Below, piece after piece: positions 35,888-42,811 of a DNA stretch of 47,247 nt; positions within the stretch are counted from its first letter, which is position 1; every line of letters begins with the position of its first letter. Source of the stretch: CAZHOV01 sp964534315 (GTDB taxonomy: Bacteria; Bacteroidota; Bacteroidia; Chitinophagales; Saprospiraceae); assembly GCA_964534315.1 (NCBI GenBank), contig CAZHOV010000017.1:1-47247 (forward strand), read 5' to 3'. The notes beneath the pieces were generated by a model. The model was not told the origin of the DNA and did not search any database. It saw only the letters and a program-made list of their open reading frames with translations. Position numbers and translations under genes: made by a program.

Positions 35888-37894
35888 ATGATAAAACAAA
35901 AGATTTCCCTTATTATATTTTTCTGTTTTCTGGCTTTGTTAGGAAGGGTTCATTTGCTTCAGGGACAGCAAAAGTATGCATTGATTGTTACTATAAGCAA
36001 CTATGAAGAAGGTTCGGGCTGGACGGATTTGCACGCTTATAACGATGTAGAATTGATAAAATATGCCCTTTTAGAGCAAGGATTTGAAGAAGATCAGATA
36101 AAAGTACTTCAGGATGAAGAAGCAACGAAAGCAGGAATTATGGATGCTTTCCGGACTCATCTGTTGGATCAGGTGGAAGCAGGAGACGTAGCCTTTTTTC
36201 ATTTTTCGGGTCATGGTCAACAGACGACAGATATTGAACAGGACGAACTAGATGGGTATGATGAAGCGATTGTGCCCTATGATTCTCCATTGAGGTTTGA
36301 AAGAGGAGTATATCAAGGAGAGCGGCTGATCAGGGACGATGAACTGGGCAGGCTATGCAATGAGTTACGCATGAAATTGGGGAGTGCCGGAAATTTGTGG
36401 ATACTCCTGGACGCTTGTCATTCAGGAACCGGAACGCGATCGCTGGACGAGAAGCGTCAGGTAGCGCGCGGTACGGATGTGATCATGGCGGATAGTGCAT
36501 ATATTTTTGAAATGGCTGAAAAAGAAACGGAAGCTAATTTTCTGAATTATAAAAGTGAGGAAGAAGAGAATATGGCGAATATGGTTTCTTTTTTTGCTGC
36601 CAGCGCCAACGAGCGCAATTATGAAGCTACTAATTTAGACGGGGAGCGGATGGGGTCCCTAAGTTACGCATTCGGGGAAGTTTTTGCTAAGGCCAGGAAA
36701 GAAGATTCTTACCAAACGGTTTTTGATCGTATCAAACTAAAAATGGGAAATATCGTTCCCGGTCAGCAACCACAAGCGGAGGGGGAGCTAAATCAACAAA
36801 TTTTGGGCGGGCGGATTATCGGCAAACGGGATTATTTCCGACTCACCAAATCGGGTTGGTATGATGAATTGGATGTCGAACTGGATGCCGGCAACCTGAA
36901 AGGGGTCTTTGAAGGGGCTAAACTGGGGTTTTTCCCCCCCGATACAGAAGATTTCGATAATACGGAGCCTACCACTATTGGCTATGTTACGAGTGCTACC
37001 TTAAAAAAAGCAGATGTGGAACTGCAGTCGCCTCTAGCCAAAGAAGAGGCCTTATTGTCAAGGGTAATTATTTTAGAACGTACCTTCGGAGATAAAGAAT
37101 TAAAGCTGGGAATCGATCTTCCTGAAGATGACCCGGTTGTCGAGGAATTGAATGATCGGTTTTCTGAATATCCCTTCATCAGAGTGGTAAAGGAAAGCGC
37201 AGACCTCTGGTTGTCTGCGGATAAAATAGGAAGCGAAGAGCAGTTGATGCTAACTACTGCTGATGGGAATCCGCTTTACAAAAGAGAAAGAGGGACCCGC
37301 TCGGCTATATTTCATTCTACCAAATTGCTCAAAGCCATGTGTACGTATATACAATGCGCTTATTTGAAAAAGCTGGAGATGGAAGAAGAATCGATGCAGC
37401 TGGACTTGCAGTTTATCCGGGTGACCACCAATGAAGATGGGGAAGAAGTGGAAGAAGTGTGGGAAAATAAACCATTAGTAGCGGGTGATCGGTTTCGGTT
37501 AAGGGTGATCAATAATGGCGATGCCGGAGTATATTATTCGGTAATCGATATTCAGCCCGATTTTAAGCTGGCCATTTTGTTTCCCGAGAAAAAAAGCAAG
37601 CGAACTATTAAAGAATATTTTCTGGAGCCGGGCGCTTCTTACAAGCCTTCTAATGTTTTTAAGATAAGTCCTCCCTTTGGCACCGAAGTGATCAAGTTGG
37701 TTGCAACCACAGAGCCCATCGATCTGAGGTCGATCTTGTCGACTCGCGGAGCAGAAGACGATACCCCACATCCATTTGAACAGTTATTTGCATCTACCTA
37801 CTTATTTGAAAACCGGGGTAGTGGACCTTCCATTGGATTAACGCCGGAAGTGGCGATCTATACGAAGATTGTGGAGATTGTTGGCAGTGAGTAA
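35888..37894 (+). CDS. secreted caspase family (C14) protein with DUF4384 domain
   Basis: The ATG at 35888 gives a signal peptide (IIFFCFLALLGRVHLLQG); the TTG at 35837 would add 17 residues in front of it. The caspase p20 domain covers about 27-290: KYALIVTISNYEEG, catalytic His109 in FHFSGHGQQ, catalytic Cys177 in LLDACHSGTGTR, and SFFAASANERNYE. The second half includes a DUF4384-like segment (about 520-610; LVAGDRFRLRVINNGDAGVY, LAILFPEKK). Caspase-DUF4384 proteins are common in Bacteroidota and cyanobacteria; the role is unknown. 668 residues, extracytoplasmic. The final codon and stop are embedded in a heptamer repeat. Confidence 0.87.
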   Translation: MIKQKISLIIFFCFLALLGRVHLLQGQQKYALIVTISNYEEGSGWTDLHAYNDVELIKYALLEQGFEEDQIKVLQDEEATKAGIMDAFRTHLLDQVEAGDVAFFHFSGHGQQTTDIEQDELDGYDEAIVPYDSPLRFERGVYQGERLIRDDELGRLCNELRMKLGSAGNLWILLDACHSGTGTRSLDEKRQVARGTDVIMADSAYIFEMAEKETEANFLNYKSEEEENMANMVSFFAASANERNYEATNLDGERMGSLSYAFGEVFAKARKEDSYQTVFDRIKLKMGNIVPGQQPQAEGELNQQILGGRIIGKRDYFRLTKSGWYDELDVELDAGNLKGVFEGAKLGFFPPDTEDFDNTEPTTIGYVTSATLKKADVELQSPLAKEEALLSRVIILERTFGDKELKLGIDLPEDDPVVEELNDRFSEYPFIRVVKESADLWLSADKIGSEEQLMLTTADGNPLYKRERGTRSAIFHSTKLLKAMCTYIQCAYLKKLEMEEESMQLDLQFIRVTTNEDGEEVEEVWENKPLVAGDRFRLRVINNGDAGVYYSVIDIQPDFKLAILFPEKKSKRTIKEYFLEPGASYKPSNVFKISPPFGTEVIKLVATTEPIDLRSILSTRGAEDDTPHPFEQLFASTYLFENRGSGPSIGLTPEVAIYTKIVEIVGSE

Positions 37895-37920
37895 TGTGCA
37901 ATTTACAATGTGCAATGTGG
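37893..37920. repeat. heptamer repeat overlapping a stop codon
   Basis: Four 7-nt units: aatgtgc, aatttac, aatgtgc, aatgtgg. The TAA stop of the caspase gene (37892-37894) shares its last two bases with the array. Confidence 0.75.
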
Positions 37921-38020
37921 ACCGGACAACCAGATCAGTCTGAAGGACTGACATCCCCTAAACTAGGGGCAACGCCCCTAGGACCAGAGGACCGGAAGGA
38001 CCGGATCAGTCTGAAGGACT
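37921..38020. repeat. repeat block with competing hairpins
   Basis: The 17-mer gatcagtctgaaggact occurs at 37933-37949 and 38004-38020. Between them lie two mutually exclusive hairpins: cccc-ta-aac-ta-gggg (37955-37969) and ctaggggc-aac-gcccctag (37963-37981). Several accgga/gaccag words are also repeated. No convincing gene is present here. Confidence 0.75.
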
Positions 38021-38127
38021 TATCCGGGTTCCATGATATAACGAAACGACGATACAACGATTTACTGACTAACTTCGCGAACTTAGCGTCTCTGCGAGAA
38101 ACCTTTTAAAAACTTCAATTCTTCAGG

Positions 38128-39690
38128 ATGATCACTCAACTAAAACCATTATTATTACCATTTCTAGTAGTCTTTTCTCTTTCTAATACCCAGGCTCAAC
38201 CCGGCACGCTAGACAGTTTATTTGGCGTTAACGGCATCGCCACTTTTCAGGCTGCTCAGACTTTTAGTTTGGGTTTGCGGAGTGTGTATGAGCAACCAGA
38301 TGGCAAGATTCTGTTAGCGGGGCATGGAGAATTTGAGGGGAGCTCGAATACAGATTTTATGGTGTACCGGTTCTTGAAAGATGGCGGTATCGATGAATCC
38401 TTTGCTTTAGGCAATCAATTAGGTACGCCGGGGGTGTCTTTTATCTATTGGGGATTTAACAGCTACGATTATTTATCGGGAATAGGCGTGCAGGAAGACG
38501 GAAAGATTGTTTTTTCGGGTACCGGGGACATTGCCAATTATTTTGTACAAGGGCGACTAGATGAGAATGGAGACCCCGACTATTCCTTTGGAGATAATCC
38601 TTCCTTTTATACCCAGGGGTATCCGATGATTGGACCTGGTAATATAGAAGGCAATGGGAAAAGTGCCGATATGGAGTTAGATGCTCTTGATCGCGTAGTC
38701 ATTGCAGGGCAGCGTTTGGGGGGATACGCTGTGATGCGGTTGCAGCCGGATGGAGAGGCCTATGATTCTACTTTTAGCGGGGTAGGATGGGTAGAATATA
38801 CGTCGGAATATGATTTTCTGGATCGGATTAATGATATGACAATAGACGATGATGGTAATATTTGGTTGTGCGGCCAGTCGTTTTCGGCGGCACAGACCTA
38901 TGATGTTTCTGTTTTGAAATTATTACCTGATGGAACCATTGATCAGTCTTTTGGCGACCAGGGATGGTTGCTACTGGATATTGAGAATTCGCCTACTGCG
39001 GTTGCCCGTAAGATGACCATAGATGAAGAAGGGAGGGTTTTACTATGTGGTCAGTTTGGCAATATACCCCAGGGAGATAATATCCAGGCTTTTGTTGCTC
39101 GGTTATTGCCCGATGGCAATTTGGATGAGGGTTTTGGAAACGGAGGGATTTACACTTTAGGTGATGAGAATCAATACTATATTGCTACAGGGATAGCTAT
39201 TGATACAGCTGAAAATATAGTTGTCGGTGGCGGTGCGCGTCCGCCGGTGGGTTTTACCTACAATCCCATGGCTTTTCGGTTAACGCCTGAAGGTGATTTG
39301 GATACCAATTTTGCAGTTGGCGGTGTTTTGGTGGTAGACCAGCTTTTAGGGTTTGTGGATGATGCGATAATGTTATCAGATGATCGCTTTTTATTGGGAG
39401 GAGTAAATTCGGATGGGGTGTTTTTGGTGAAGATTAAGGGGGGAGAAGAGGAGGTGGTTGTGGGAACGGAGGAAGCAGAAGGACCAGTATCGCTAAAAGT
39501 TTATCCGAATCCGACCAGGGATGGGAAGGTGTATTTCAATAAAGAGATAAGCGGTGTTTTGGTTAATCAATTGGGGCAAAAGGTTCTATATGTAGAAAAC
39601 GAGAATTGGGTAGATTTGTCAGGACTGCCTCGAGGCGTGTATTATTTGAGAGGGGAGGTTGATGTCGTGGAGATCATAAGAACGGATTAA
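38128..39690 (+). CDS. secreted T9SS cargo with delta-60 repeats
   Basis: Signal peptide (to SNTQAQ), then delta-60 repeats, a beta-rich repeat family, visible as LPDGTIDQSFGDQGWLLLD, LPDGNLDEGFGNGGIYTL and LTPEGDLDTNFAVGGVLVVD plus earlier diverged copies with QPDGKILLAG. The C-terminus is a T9SS type A sorting domain: SLKVYPNPTRDGKVYF, then LSGLPRGVYYLRGEV. It should be exported through the T9SS and cleaved by PorU. 520 residues, function unknown. Its upstream region is the repeat-rich stretch after the caspase gene; a strong terminator follows 7 nt after the stop. Confidence 0.88.
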   Translation: MITQLKPLLLPFLVVFSLSNTQAQPGTLDSLFGVNGIATFQAAQTFSLGLRSVYEQPDGKILLAGHGEFEGSSNTDFMVYRFLKDGGIDESFALGNQLGTPGVSFIYWGFNSYDYLSGIGVQEDGKIVFSGTGDIANYFVQGRLDENGDPDYSFGDNPSFYTQGYPMIGPGNIEGNGKSADMELDALDRVVIAGQRLGGYAVMRLQPDGEAYDSTFSGVGWVEYTSEYDFLDRINDMTIDDDGNIWLCGQSFSAAQTYDVSVLKLLPDGTIDQSFGDQGWLLLDIENSPTAVARKMTIDEEGRVLLCGQFGNIPQGDNIQAFVARLLPDGNLDEGFGNGGIYTLGDENQYYIATGIAIDTAENIVVGGGARPPVGFTYNPMAFRLTPEGDLDTNFAVGGVLVVDQLLGFVDDAIMLSDDRFLLGGVNSDGVFLVKIKGGEEEVVVGTEEAEGPVSLKVYPNPTRDGKVYFNKEISGVLVNQLGQKVLYVENENWVDLSGLPRGVYYLRGEVDVVEIIRTD

Positions 39691-39696
39691 AACGAC

Positions 39697-39729
39697 AAAA
39701 GCCTGCTAGTCAACGACTAACAGGCTTTT
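39697..39729. terminator. bidirectional intrinsic terminator
   Basis: aaaagcctg-c-tagtc, loop aac, gacta-a-caggctttt, one mismatch in a 14-bp stem, with A and T runs. It serves the T9SS cargo gene from the left and, five bases past position 73 of the tRNA, the split initiator tRNA from the right. Confidence 0.9.
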
Positions 39730-39774
39730 CTTTGTAGCGGAGACAGGACTTGAACCTGCGACCTTCGGGTTATG

Positions 39775-40434
39775 CTTACTCGCTACAGCTTCCGCTGCTT
39801 CCACTGGTTGTGGAATTTGTAGTCTGGACTTTCTCTTCACCCGCTCATAAGAGGTAGGGTGTCCACCATAAAGTCTCTACACCTTTTTCAACTTTTTATG
39901 GGATATGCTGAAACTTGGCTCGGGATTACCACACTAAAGGCTTCCCCGAATTTGATGGATGATCATTCCGGCGTTTCCACCGAAACAGCCCGTTGCAAAA
40001 TTAACTCCCAAGCTTCACGATAATCAGCCGATCGAGGCTTTCGTTGTCGCTTGTTGGATTCAACTAAGTGTATTTCAGATCCATAACTTAAGAACACTTC
40101 ACAAGGCATTACGTAAAATACGTTTAACTCCTCAATGAAAATAATTGCAAAATCGAAATCGGATGATTTATAATTTGATCTAACCATCTCGCGACGATTG
40201 GTTTTTGTTCTTCGATTATCCACCACATAGTTTTCTTTGTTAGAGTCAAACCATGCACTTTTGACCTGAACTTTTAACAAGCATCCATTTACATCTAACA
40301 CCAGATCATAGGGTAACCGATCACCGACCGGTTGCAAGACTCCCCAATCTTGTTTTAGAGCATATAGAACAACTGCTTGTTCCGCAATGTCGCCTTTCAA
40401 TTTTGTGTTCATAAGCGTTAATTTTACAGTCTTG
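39775..40434 (-). ncRNA. group I intron (tRNA type, likely subgroup IC3)
   Basis: 660-nt intron between U33 and C34. The 5' exon ends in U and the intron ends in G, as group I splicing requires. Core elements on the minus strand: P (39952-39938, AAUUCGGGGAAGCCU), Q (39927-39914, AAUCCCGAGCCAAG), R (39882-39871, GUGUAGAGACUU), S (39831-39819, AAGUCCAGACUAC). Pairings seen: P4 UCGGG/CCCGA, P7 GACUU/AAGUC, P8 CACCC/GGGUG, and a P9 hairpin UUCCAC/GUGGAA at 39815-39799. The Q, R and S words closely resemble those of cyanobacterial tRNA introns. I could not identify the guide sequence forming P1. The core is only about 190 nt, the rest being the endonuclease frame. Confidence 0.93.
39963..40412 (-). 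CDS. intron-encoded PD-(D/E)XK homing endonuclease, I-Ssp6803I-like
   Basis: 149 residues, near the size of I-Ssp6803I, the homing endonuclease of the Synechocystis tRNA-fMet group I intron. Putative catalytic residues match in order and nearly in position: Glu11 (KGDIAEQAV), Asp36 (RLPYDLVLDV), Gln49 and Lys51 (LLKVQVKSAWF). Such enzymes cut the intronless tRNA gene and so spread the intron. The ATG (40412) lies 22 nt into the intron, and the frame ends before the catalytic core, so the gene occupies the 5' part, probably a loop between P1 and P3. The frame is intact, suggesting recent activity or selection. Confidence 0.9.
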   Translation of the reverse strand: MNTKLKGDIAEQAVVLYALKQDWGVLQPVGDRLPYDLVLDVNGCLLKVQVKSAWFDSNKENYVVDNRRTKTNRREMVRSNYKSSDFDFAIIFIEELNVFYVMPCEVFLSYGSEIHLVESNKRQRKPRSADYREAWELILQRAVSVETPE

Positions 40435-40530
40435 AGCCCGACGAGCTACCAACTGCTCCACTCCGCGATATTAATCTGTTTCGAATTGGTCTGAACATTA
40501 TCAGGAGCCATAGATTATCGAACAGGATTG

Positions 40531-40561
40531 CAAATGTATGTACATTTCCTGACAATTGCAA
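40531..40561 (-). promoter_or_regulatory. promoter of the split tRNA-fMet gene
   Basis: On the minus strand: TTG (40561-40559), a 20-nt spacer, TACATTTG (40538-40531). The -7 box lies inside the dyad aaatgta-tg-tacattt (40532-40547). The expected leader before tRNA position 1 is about 58 nt. Confidence 0.65.
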
Positions 40562-40620
40562 CAAGGAAGAGTAGAAAAAAGTTTCAATATAGCGGTTCAG
40601 CGGTTTCCCCTTATGCCCCT

Positions 40621-40667
40621 TTGCACCTCTGCACCCCTCTACCCCCCTTTTTGCACCTCTGCACCCC
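40621..40667. repeat. C-rich direct repeat
   Basis: The 17-mer ttgcacctctgcacccc occurs at 40621-40637 and 40651-40667 (period 30), within a C/T-rich tract that continues to about 40690. It lies directly upstream of the aminotransferase promoter. A ggttcagcgg word at 40594-40603 matches the octamer repeats near 11.1 and 13.1 kb. Confidence 0.75.
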
Positions 40668-40707
40668 CTTTGTACCCCTATACCCTTAATGCACCCTTAT
40701 TTTCCTA

Positions 40708-40739
40708 TTTGTCCAATTAAAATTCCAGGCTTACCTTTG
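40708..40739 (+). promoter_or_regulatory. Bacteroidota promoter of the aminotransferase gene
   Basis: TTTG (40708-40711), a 20-nt spacer, TACCTTTG (40732-40739). Both boxes fit the consensus. The predicted transcript would begin about ten bases before the ATG at 40755, which excludes the longer reading frame starting at 40689. Confidence 0.75.
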
Positions 40740-40754
40740 CCGGAAAAAACAATT

Positions 40755-41993
40755 ATGCCGAAAATCCCCTTTTCTCCGCCGCGAATTGATGAAGCCATTG
40801 TACAGGAAGTGGCGGATGCCCTTCGCTCGGGATGGATTACTACCGGACCGAGAACAAAGGCCCTGGAAAAAGAAGTGGCCCGAATTTCTCAAGTCGATAA
40901 CGTCCTTTGTGTGAGTTCCTGGACGACGGGGATGGAATTGATCCTTCGTTGGTGGGGGATTGGGCCAGGAGATGAGGTGATTATTCCTGCTTACACCTAT
41001 TGTGCTTCTGCTAATGTGGTGATCCATTGCGGAGCCAAGCCGGTGATGGTTGATATTAATCCAGGGGATTTTAATATAAGTATAGATAAGGTGCGCGAAG
41101 CCATTACCGGGCGGACCAAGGTGATTATGCCGGTGGATATAGGAGGTATGCCGGTGGATTATGATGCCCTGAATCAATTAGTGCGGGAGCCGCAAGTACA
41201 GCAGTTGTTTAATCCCGGTAACGATTACCAGAAGCAATTGGGGCGTATCGCCATTTTTTCGGATGCGGCGCATTCTTTTGGAGCGTTGTACAACGGAAAA
41301 CCAGTGGCTAAACAGACTGATATTGCCGTGTATTCTTTTCATGCGGTAAAAAATCTGACGACTGCAGAAGGGGGAGCCATTTGTCTGAATTTGCCGGAAG
41401 GTTTTGATGCAGAAGCGATTTACAAAGCGTTGAATACCCTTTCACTACATGGTCAAAGTAAAGATGCCCTGGCAAAATATGGGAAGAATAGCTGGGAGTA
41501 CGATGTGGCGTATGCTGGCTACAAATGCAATATGCCGGATGTATTGGCCGCGATAGGTCTGGTAGAAGTCAGGCGTTATGAACAGGATCATCTGATCAGG
41601 CGGAGAGCGATCTTTGACCGATATATTGCCGCCTTTCAGAATAAACCCTGGGCCGAGCTTCCTTCTTTTGAAACAGAAAAGAAGCGATCTTCTTACCACT
41701 TATTTTTATTACGCATAAAAAATGCGACCCTCGACCAACGCAATGCGATCATTCAGCGTATTTACGAGTCGGATGTTAGCGTGAATGTGCATTATAAGCC
41801 ATTGCCGCTATTGTCATTTTATAAAGGATTGGGCTATAAAATGGAAGATTACCCGGTAGCTAAAGATTGTTGGGAGCGGGTGATTACGTTGCCGGTTTTT
41901 TATGATTTGACGGAGGAGATACAGGCGCAGGTGGTGCGGGCGGTTGAAATGGCGGTTGAAGGGGAACTTGGACAGGTTGTGCCCCACCTATAG
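40755..41993 (+). CDS. DegT/DnrJ/EryC1/StrS sugar aminotransferase
   Basis: PLP-dependent aminotransferase of nucleotide-sugar biosynthesis, putting an amino group on a keto-sugar. Substrate/PLP motifs: SGWITTGP, VSSWTTGMELIL, IPAYTYCASANVV, Asp170 in SDAAHSFGA and the PLP lysine Lys199 in SFHAVKNLTTAEGG. 412 residues from the ATG at 40755, selected because the promoter lies at 40708-40739. It precedes a sugar-phosphate transferase and a 4,6-dehydratase, a set like PglE-PglC-PglF that makes a 4-amino-sugar on a lipid carrier. The last residues (VVPHL) are encoded by a palindromic repeat unit. Confidence 0.92.
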   Translation: MPKIPFSPPRIDEAIVQEVADALRSGWITTGPRTKALEKEVARISQVDNVLCVSSWTTGMELILRWWGIGPGDEVIIPAYTYCASANVVIHCGAKPVMVDINPGDFNISIDKVREAITGRTKVIMPVDIGGMPVDYDALNQLVREPQVQQLFNPGNDYQKQLGRIAIFSDAAHSFGALYNGKPVAKQTDIAVYSFHAVKNLTTAEGGAICLNLPEGFDAEAIYKALNTLSLHGQSKDALAKYGKNSWEYDVAYAGYKCNMPDVLAAIGLVEVRRYEQDHLIRRRAIFDRYIAAFQNKPWAELPSFETEKKRSSYHLFLLRIKNATLDQRNAIIQRIYESDVSVNVHYKPLPLLSFYKGLGYKMEDYPVAKDCWERVITLPVFYDLTEEIQAQVVRAVEMAVEGELGQVVPHL

Positions 41994-42024
41994 GTGTGGC
42001 ACACGTATACGTGTGCCACACCTA
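41979..42024. repeat. perfect 34-bp palindrome with alternating 12-mers
   Basis: 41991-42024 is an exact palindrome of two 17-nt arms (taggtgtggcacacgta and its complement). A third inverted copy, gtgccccaccta (one mismatch), directly precedes it at 41979-41990. The first copy encodes the aminotransferase C-terminus, and its TAG stop opens the palindrome. No U tract follows, so it is not a standard terminator. Confidence 0.95.
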
Positions 42025-42067
42025 ACCAAAAACCATACCATCAACGAAAACGACAACGAAAACGACA

Positions 42068-42661
42068 ATGACAAAACGTATCATAGATATGCTCGGAGCC
42101 CTCATGGGGCTTATCATCCTCTCTCCGCTATTAATCGGCATAGCAGTGGCGATTACACTCGATTCCCGGGGGGGCGTGTTTTTCCGGCAGTGTAGAGTGG
42201 GGAAGGGCGGAAGAGTCTTTGACCTTTACAAATTTCGCAGCATGCGGCCCCAATCCGAACAAAAAGGCCTGCTTACTGTTGGTGACAGCGATAAGCGAAT
42301 CACTAAAGTGGGCTATTTTATCAGGAAGTATAAACTTGATGAACTACCCCAATTAATCAATATTCTAAAGGGGGATATGAGTATCGTAGGACCCCGGCCC
42401 GAAGTGGAAAAATACGTGAAGCTGTATACGGACGAGCAACGAAAGGTCCTAACCGTACGGCCAGGATTAACCGACTACGCTTCACTAGAGTATTTCAAAG
42501 AAAGTGAATTGCTTTCGCAAAGCGCTGACCCTGAAGCTACTTATATCGGCGAAATTATGCCGGTAAAACTACGGCTCAATTTGAAATATATTAAAGAACG
42601 TAACTTATTCATTGATTTTAAAATTATTGGAAAAACGATCAGTAAAATCTTTAACGGTTGA
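42068..42661 (+). CDS. polyprenyl-phosphate sugar-1-phosphate transferase (PglC/WcaJ type)
   Basis: Monotopic membrane enzyme that transfers a sugar-1-phosphate from a nucleotide sugar to undecaprenyl phosphate, the first committed step of glycan assembly. Re-entrant membrane helix at about 4-30 (IIDMLGALMGLIILSPLLIG), KFRSM (55-59), catalytic Asp91-Glu92 in KLDELPQL, and GDMSIVGPRPE (102-112). 197 residues, the size of the minimal PglC type. 74 nt separate it from the aminotransferase; that gap holds the palindrome and a small acgaaaacgac tandem repeat (two copies). This intact copy contrasts with the degenerate one fused to the GT2 at 11-13 kb. Confidence 0.93.
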   Translation: MTKRIIDMLGALMGLIILSPLLIGIAVAITLDSRGGVFFRQCRVGKGGRVFDLYKFRSMRPQSEQKGLLTVGDSDKRITKVGYFIRKYKLDELPQLINILKGDMSIVGPRPEVEKYVKLYTDEQRKVLTVRPGLTDYASLEYFKESELLSQSADPEATYIGEIMPVKLRLNLKYIKERNLFIDFKIIGKTISKIFNG

Positions 42662-42733
42662 TGAGATTTCGAATTCTTTGTTCAAAGAGGTTTTTCTCTA
42701 AGTAGTAAGATTTACGGTTCGAAAATATAATTT

Positions 42734-42763
42734 ACCTGAACACCTGAACACCTGAACACCTGA
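42734..42763. repeat. octamer tandem repeat
   Basis: Unit acctgaac repeated three times plus six bases, immediately upstream of the dehydratase promoter. The core ctgaac is shared with the octamer array at 11086-11120. Confidence 0.9.
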
Positions 42764-42778
42764 TTTGATCGTTTTTCC

Positions 42779-42786
42779 TATCTTTG
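42779..42786 (+). promoter_or_regulatory. -7 box of the dehydratase promoter
   Basis: TATCTTTG, a full TAnnTTTG match, 26 nt before the ATG at 42812. The nearest upstream TTTG (42764-42767) is too close to be a regular -33 box. Confidence 0.5.
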
Positions 42787-42811
42787 ACTAACATTCAATC
42801 CGAATATACGA

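Larger units (their letters stand above)
39735..40467 (-). tRNA. initiator tRNA-fMet(CAU), interrupted by a group I intron
   Basis: 5' exon 40467-40435 (33 nt, positions 1-33) and 3' exon 39774-39735 (40 nt, positions 34-73). Joined they give a complete cloverleaf: acceptor CGCGGAG/CTCCGCT, D arm GAGC/GCTC, anticodon stem TCGGG/CCCGA with loop CTCATAA, variable AGGTC, T arm GCAGG-TTCAAGT-CCTGT, A73. Initiator hallmarks are the unpaired 1:72 (C opposite U) and three consecutive G-C pairs at the base of the anticodon stem. CCA is not encoded. Neither exon has a second copy in the window. A Bacteroidota promoter lies upstream. Confidence 0.95.

Noticed and set aside
37894..38109. Open frame of 71 codons after the caspase gene
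   Set aside because: It runs through heptamer repeats, repeated 17-mers and hairpins, has no recognisable domain, and its start lies in the caspase stop region.
39735..39774. Orphan 3' tRNA half as an attachment site or tRNA remnant of an integrated element
   Set aside because: The matching 5' half lies at 40435-40467, the two join exactly, no integrase is present, and the insert has group I core elements.
39775..40434. Group II intron or archaeal-type bulge-helix-bulge intron
   Set aside because: There is no domain V hairpin, no reverse transcriptase and no GUGYG-type 5' end; the P, Q, R and S elements and terminal G fit group I.
40689..40754. Upstream start for the aminotransferase
   Set aside because: A well-formed promoter (40708-40739) lies within this stretch and the ATG at 40755 gives the typical MPKIPFSPPRID start.
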